Positions 5,558 to 7,651 of a stretch of 7,651 nucleotides of DNA are shown piece after piece. The position numbers and the translations under genes were made by a program. The notes beneath the pieces were generated by a model that saw nothing but the letters and a program-made list of their open reading frames with translations, was not told where the DNA came from and made no database searches. Source of the stretch: Spirochaetaceae bacterium (GTDB taxonomy: Bacteria > Spirochaetota > Spirochaetia > Treponematales > Breznakiellaceae); NCBI GenBank assembly GCA_031278295.1, contig JAITKQ010000060.1:1-7651 (forward strand), read 5' to 3'. How positions within the stretch are numbered: the stretch's first letter is position 1; every line of letters begins with the position of its first letter.

Positions 5558-6346
5558 CTACCGCTTGGACACATCGAGGTTGAGGTATTTTAGCGACAAC
5601 TTTGTCAGCGTCCCGTCCGCGGAAAGTTCCGTCAGGGCCCGGTTGATCGCCTCAAACAGTTCACCCTGGTTTTTTGCCAGAATCACCGCGCTTTCCGTTA
5701 CATCCGTGGAAGTGGCCACAACCTTGGTGGGGGTTTCCGGGTGTTCTTTCAGGTAATCGGCATAAGTTACGTCATCGTTGATCGTCGCGTCCGCCCGTCT
5801 GTCGATGACCAGTTGCACGGATTCGTTAAACCCGTCCGTCCCGATTATCTTGGCGCCGTACCGTTCACCAAGCTGTGCCCAGTTGCTGGTAAGCGTCTGG
5901 GCCGAGGACTTGCCGTTCAAATCCTGGAAGGTTTTGATGCTGTCGTTGTCGTTTCTTACGACAACGACCCCGCGTGTGTAGGTATAGGGGATTGTGAAAT
6001 CGTACTTTTCCTTCCGCGCGTCGGTAACGCCCACCTGGTTAATCACCGTGTCCCAAAGGCCGGAATCGAGCCCGATGATGAGGGAGTCCCACCTCGATTC
6101 GACGAATTTGGCCCTTACGCCGAGCTTTGCCGCAATGGCCTCGGCTACCTCCACATCGTAGCCGATAAGTTTGTTGCTTGCCGCGTCGTGGTACGTGTAC
6201 GGGGGGTAGGTTCCTTCGATCCCGATGACCAGCTCACCGGCTGCCTTGATCCGCTCAAGCGAATTGACGGATTTTTCTTTTTTTGCCGTGGCAAACGCGG
6301 AAACCGCCGCCACAAAAAGCAAGCCCAAAACAAACAATTTTTTCAT
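5558..6346 (-). CDS. Periplasmic amino-acid (probably L-cystine) binding protein
   Basis: A 262-residue solute-binding protein of family 3 (SBP_bac_3). It has a Sec signal peptide (Lys2-3, core 4-18, cleavage near residues 19-21). There is no lipobox Cys, so it should be free in the periplasm. Family blocks: LVIGIEGTYPPYTY (39-52), LIGYDVEVAEAIAAKLGV (60-77), WDSLIIGLDSG (86-96) and VINQVGVTDARKEKYDFTIPY (101-121), where Arg111 is the residue expected to hold the ligand carboxylate. Asp191/Asp192 is a likely amino-group contact. EGTYPP and the KYDF block match cystine binders of the FliY/TcyJ kind. The ATG at 6346 has GAGAGG (6357-6352) 5 bases upstream. First gene of the transporter trio, 148 bases after the PLP enzyme. 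Substrate is inferred; another amino acid cannot be excluded. Confidence 0.92.
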   Translation of the reverse strand: MKKLFVLGLLFVAAVSAFATAKKEKSVNSLERIKAAGELVIGIEGTYPPYTYHDAASNKLIGYDVEVAEAIAAKLGVRAKFVESRWDSLIIGLDSGLWDTVINQVGVTDARKEKYDFTIPYTYTRGVVVVRNDNDSIKTFQDLNGKSSAQTLTSNWAQLGERYGAKIIGTDGFNESVQLVIDRRADATINDDVTYADYLKEHPETPTKVVATSTDVTESAVILAKNQGELFEAINRALTELSADGTLTKLSLKYLNLDVSKR

Positions 6347-6493
6347 AAAAACCTCTCTATATTTTTCGCGTCCGGGCCCGGAATTTTCCCGGTCCCGTGG
6401 AGACCTTAGTTTGCAAACCCAGGTCCCGGGCCGACGCCTGTTATGCGGATACCGGCCAAGGACCGGCGCTACATCCGCCTAATGCCCGATCAA
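6347..6493 (-). promoter_or_regulatory. Structured 147-base leader between the PLP enzyme and the binding protein
   Basis: Several helices can form in minus-strand RNA. Hairpin A (6445-6478) has outer arms GCGGAT/ATCCGC and an inner CCGGTC-CTT-GGCCGG stem that needs a G-U pair, present only in this strand's RNA. Hairpin B (6402-6425) pairs GACCT with AGGTC around GTTTGCAAAC. A longer stem pairs 6426-6432 with 6375-6381 (7 bp) and encloses B. The sequence TCCGGGCCCGGA (6371-6382) is itself a palindrome and would compete. No U-tract follows, and no known riboswitch core was recognised. Confidence 0.45.
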
Positions 6494-7627
6494 TTACGCC
6501 GCCTCCAGCGCCCTTTCCAAATCCAACAACAGATCCTCTATATCCTCAATGCCGATGGAAAGGCGCAAAAGCCCGTCCTCTATGCCCGCCTTTTTTCTTA
6601 GTTCCGGCGGAAAGGTTTCGTGAGTCTGGCTTGCCGGGTGGCACACCAGCGATTCTACGCTGCCGAGGCTTACGGCAAAGTCGAAGAGTGACAGCGCCCC
6701 GACAAAGCGGGCCGGATCGCAGTCGTCCCGCAGGATGAAAGAAAGCACCGCCCCGAATCCCCTGCTCTGGGATTCCTGGATACGGCGGTTTTCCCCGCCT
6801 ACCGAAGGGTAGAAAACACGTTTGACTTTCGGGTGTGTCCGCAGCAGTTCCACAACGGCGGCGGCGTTGGCGCACTGGCGGTCCATCCTGAGGGCGAGGG
6901 TCTTTATACTCCGCTCAAGCCGGTACGAATCTGCCGGATTCAGCGGATTTCCCAAGGTATTCTGAAGTATTTTTACCCTTCCGGCCTTTTCCCCATCGTT
7001 AAGGGCAAGCACCCCGGCAAGGATGTCCGAATGGCCGGAGTAGTACTTGGTCGCTGAATACACGACAATATCCGCGCCCAGGTCGAGGGGTTTCTGTAGG
7101 TAGGCCGACATGAAAGTATTGTCCACAATCAGGATGATGTCCCGTTCATGGGCTTTCTCCGCCAGGCGCCTTATGTCCGTAACCCGTAGCAGCGGGTTGG
7201 ACGGGCTTTCCAGGAAAATCCCCCGCACACCGCCGGGGAGGCGATCAAAATCGAGCGTGTTAAAGTCTTCAACAAGATCGTAGGAAAGCCCCAAACTGCC
7301 GAATACCTTCGAGGCATAGCGGAAAGTTCCGCCGTACACGTTGTCGTTCAGCAGAATCCTGTCCCCTACCTTGAACAGGTGAAAGGCCGTATCCGTTGCC
7401 GCCATGCCGGAGCTGAAGGCAAACGCATAGCGGGCATCTTCCAGCAGGGCGAGGCGTTTTTCCAGCGCGAGCCGCGTCGGGTTGCTCCCGCGTGTGTAGA
7501 CATACTCCTGAAATTCGCCCACACCGGGCTGCCTGTATGTCGTCGCCAGGTGAATAGCCGGGACAACATCGCCTGAATGTTCCGCCGTTTTACCGTCGCC
7601 GTGGATTGCGAGGCTTGCAAATTTCAT
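6494..7627 (-). CDS. PLP-dependent cystathionine gamma-synthase/gamma-lyase family enzyme
   Basis: A 377-residue cytoplasmic enzyme of the Cys/Met-metabolism PLP family (fold type I). Counting from the upstream ATG at 7633, one sees YTRGSNPTR (46-54), whose Tyr and Arg bind the cofactor phosphate of the neighbouring subunit. NVYGGT (98-103) has Tyr100 stacking on PLP, VDNTF has Asp171, SATKYYSGHSD has the PLP-lysine Lys196, SLGSVESL spans 322-329, and RLSIGIED has carboxylate-binding Arg357. Gly102 replaces the Cys typical of methionine gamma-lyases, so a cystathionine synthase or lyase is more likely. Overall resemblance is to B. subtilis MccB-like lyases. Direction of the reaction cannot be fixed. 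The ATG at 7627 is preferred because AAGGA (7638-7634) is 6 bases before it, whereas it touches the ATG at 7633. Being next to a cystine-type importer supports a role in cysteine/cystathionine turnover. Confidence 0.93.
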   Translation of the reverse strand: MKFASLAIHGDGKTAEHSGDVVPAIHLATTYRQPGVGEFQEYVYTRGSNPTRLALEKRLALLEDARYAFAFSSGMAATDTAFHLFKVGDRILLNDNVYGGTFRYASKVFGSLGLSYDLVEDFNTLDFDRLPGGVRGIFLESPSNPLLRVTDIRRLAEKAHERDIILIVDNTFMSAYLQKPLDLGADIVVYSATKYYSGHSDILAGVLALNDGEKAGRVKILQNTLGNPLNPADSYRLERSIKTLALRMDRQCANAAAVVELLRTHPKVKRVFYPSVGGENRRIQESQSRGFGAVLSFILRDDCDPARFVGALSLFDFAVSLGSVESLVCHPASQTHETFPPELRKKAGIEDGLLRLSIGIEDIEDLLLDLERALEAA

Positions 7628-7633
7628 AGCCAT

Positions 7634-7638
7634 TCCTT
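7634..7638 (-). promoter_or_regulatory. Shine-Dalgarno AAGGA that decides the PLP-enzyme start
   Basis: AAGGA abuts the first ATG (7633-7631) but is 6 bases from the second ATG (7627-7625). The second is therefore the likelier start. A TGCTATATA resembling an extended -10 lies at the window edge (7651-7643) but would place transcription start almost on the Shine-Dalgarno. It is not called as a promoter. Confidence 0.6.
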
Positions 7639-7651
7639 TAGGTATATAGCA

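Noticed and set aside
5741..6409. 222-codon plus-strand frame antisense to the binding protein
   Set aside because: Antisense shadow of a clear family-3 binding protein; no ribosome site or domain.
6347..6493. SAM-I or T-box riboswitch before a sulfur amino acid transporter
   Set aside because: The conserved core of neither was found on reading the minus strand; only generic hairpins are visible.
7643..7651. Extended -10 promoter for the PLP enzyme
   Set aside because: The implied start would fall at the Shine-Dalgarno and remove it, and the -35 region is outside the window.

Overview
The window carries seven protein genes, all on the minus strand: six complete and one cut by the left edge. 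There is no tRNA, rRNA, transposase, integrase or CRISPR array. Base composition is GC-rich in genes, and one intergenic region is AT-rich. The source is a diderm bacterium, because a TolC-like channel and an outer-membrane beta-barrel protein are both encoded. The style of the proteins (Lys-rich signal peptides ending ...FAQE, a non-lipoprotein binding protein ending ...FATAKKE) and the long poly-G/C tract fit a spirochaete of the Treponema type. That assignment is an inference from resemblance, not proof.

In transcription order (right to left), the first block is a sulfur amino acid locus. A PLP enzyme of the cystathionine gamma-synthase/lyase family (7627-6494) is followed by a 147-base structured gap. 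After it come a periplasmic amino-acid-binding protein (6346-5558), an ABC permease (5548-4880) and an ABC ATPase (4879-4079). The last three are packed tightly (9-base gap, then 0-base gap). The binding protein and permease closely resemble the L-cystine TcyJ/TcyL (FliY/YecS) type. The likely scheme is uptake of cystine or a related compound and its conversion by the PLP enzyme.

A 296-base gap (3783-4078) then holds a run of 15 C, a 24-bp direct repeat of which one copy is split by a short palindromic insert, two competing hairpins, and an AT-rich candidate promoter.

The second block is an efflux-type operon: TolC-family outer-membrane factor (3782-2319), MacA/HlyD-type adaptor (2294-1266) and MacB/LolD-type ATPase (1269-586; TTG start overlapping the adaptor stop). 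The membrane permease expected with this trio is absent from the window. Two perfect GC-rich inverted repeats lie inside the TolC-like and adaptor coding sequences and encode Pro/Gly-rich linkers.

The third block is a separate gene for a small outer-membrane beta-barrel protein (475 to the left edge), with a strong sigma70-like promoter and a good Shine-Dalgarno. At the position where ATG is expected there is ACG, and a 12-bp tandem repeat lies in the signal-peptide region.

No clearly new biological system is visible. The most unusual points are the ACG start, the missing permease, the intragenic palindromes, the poly-C tract and interrupted repeat, and the structured leader of the cystine-type transporter.
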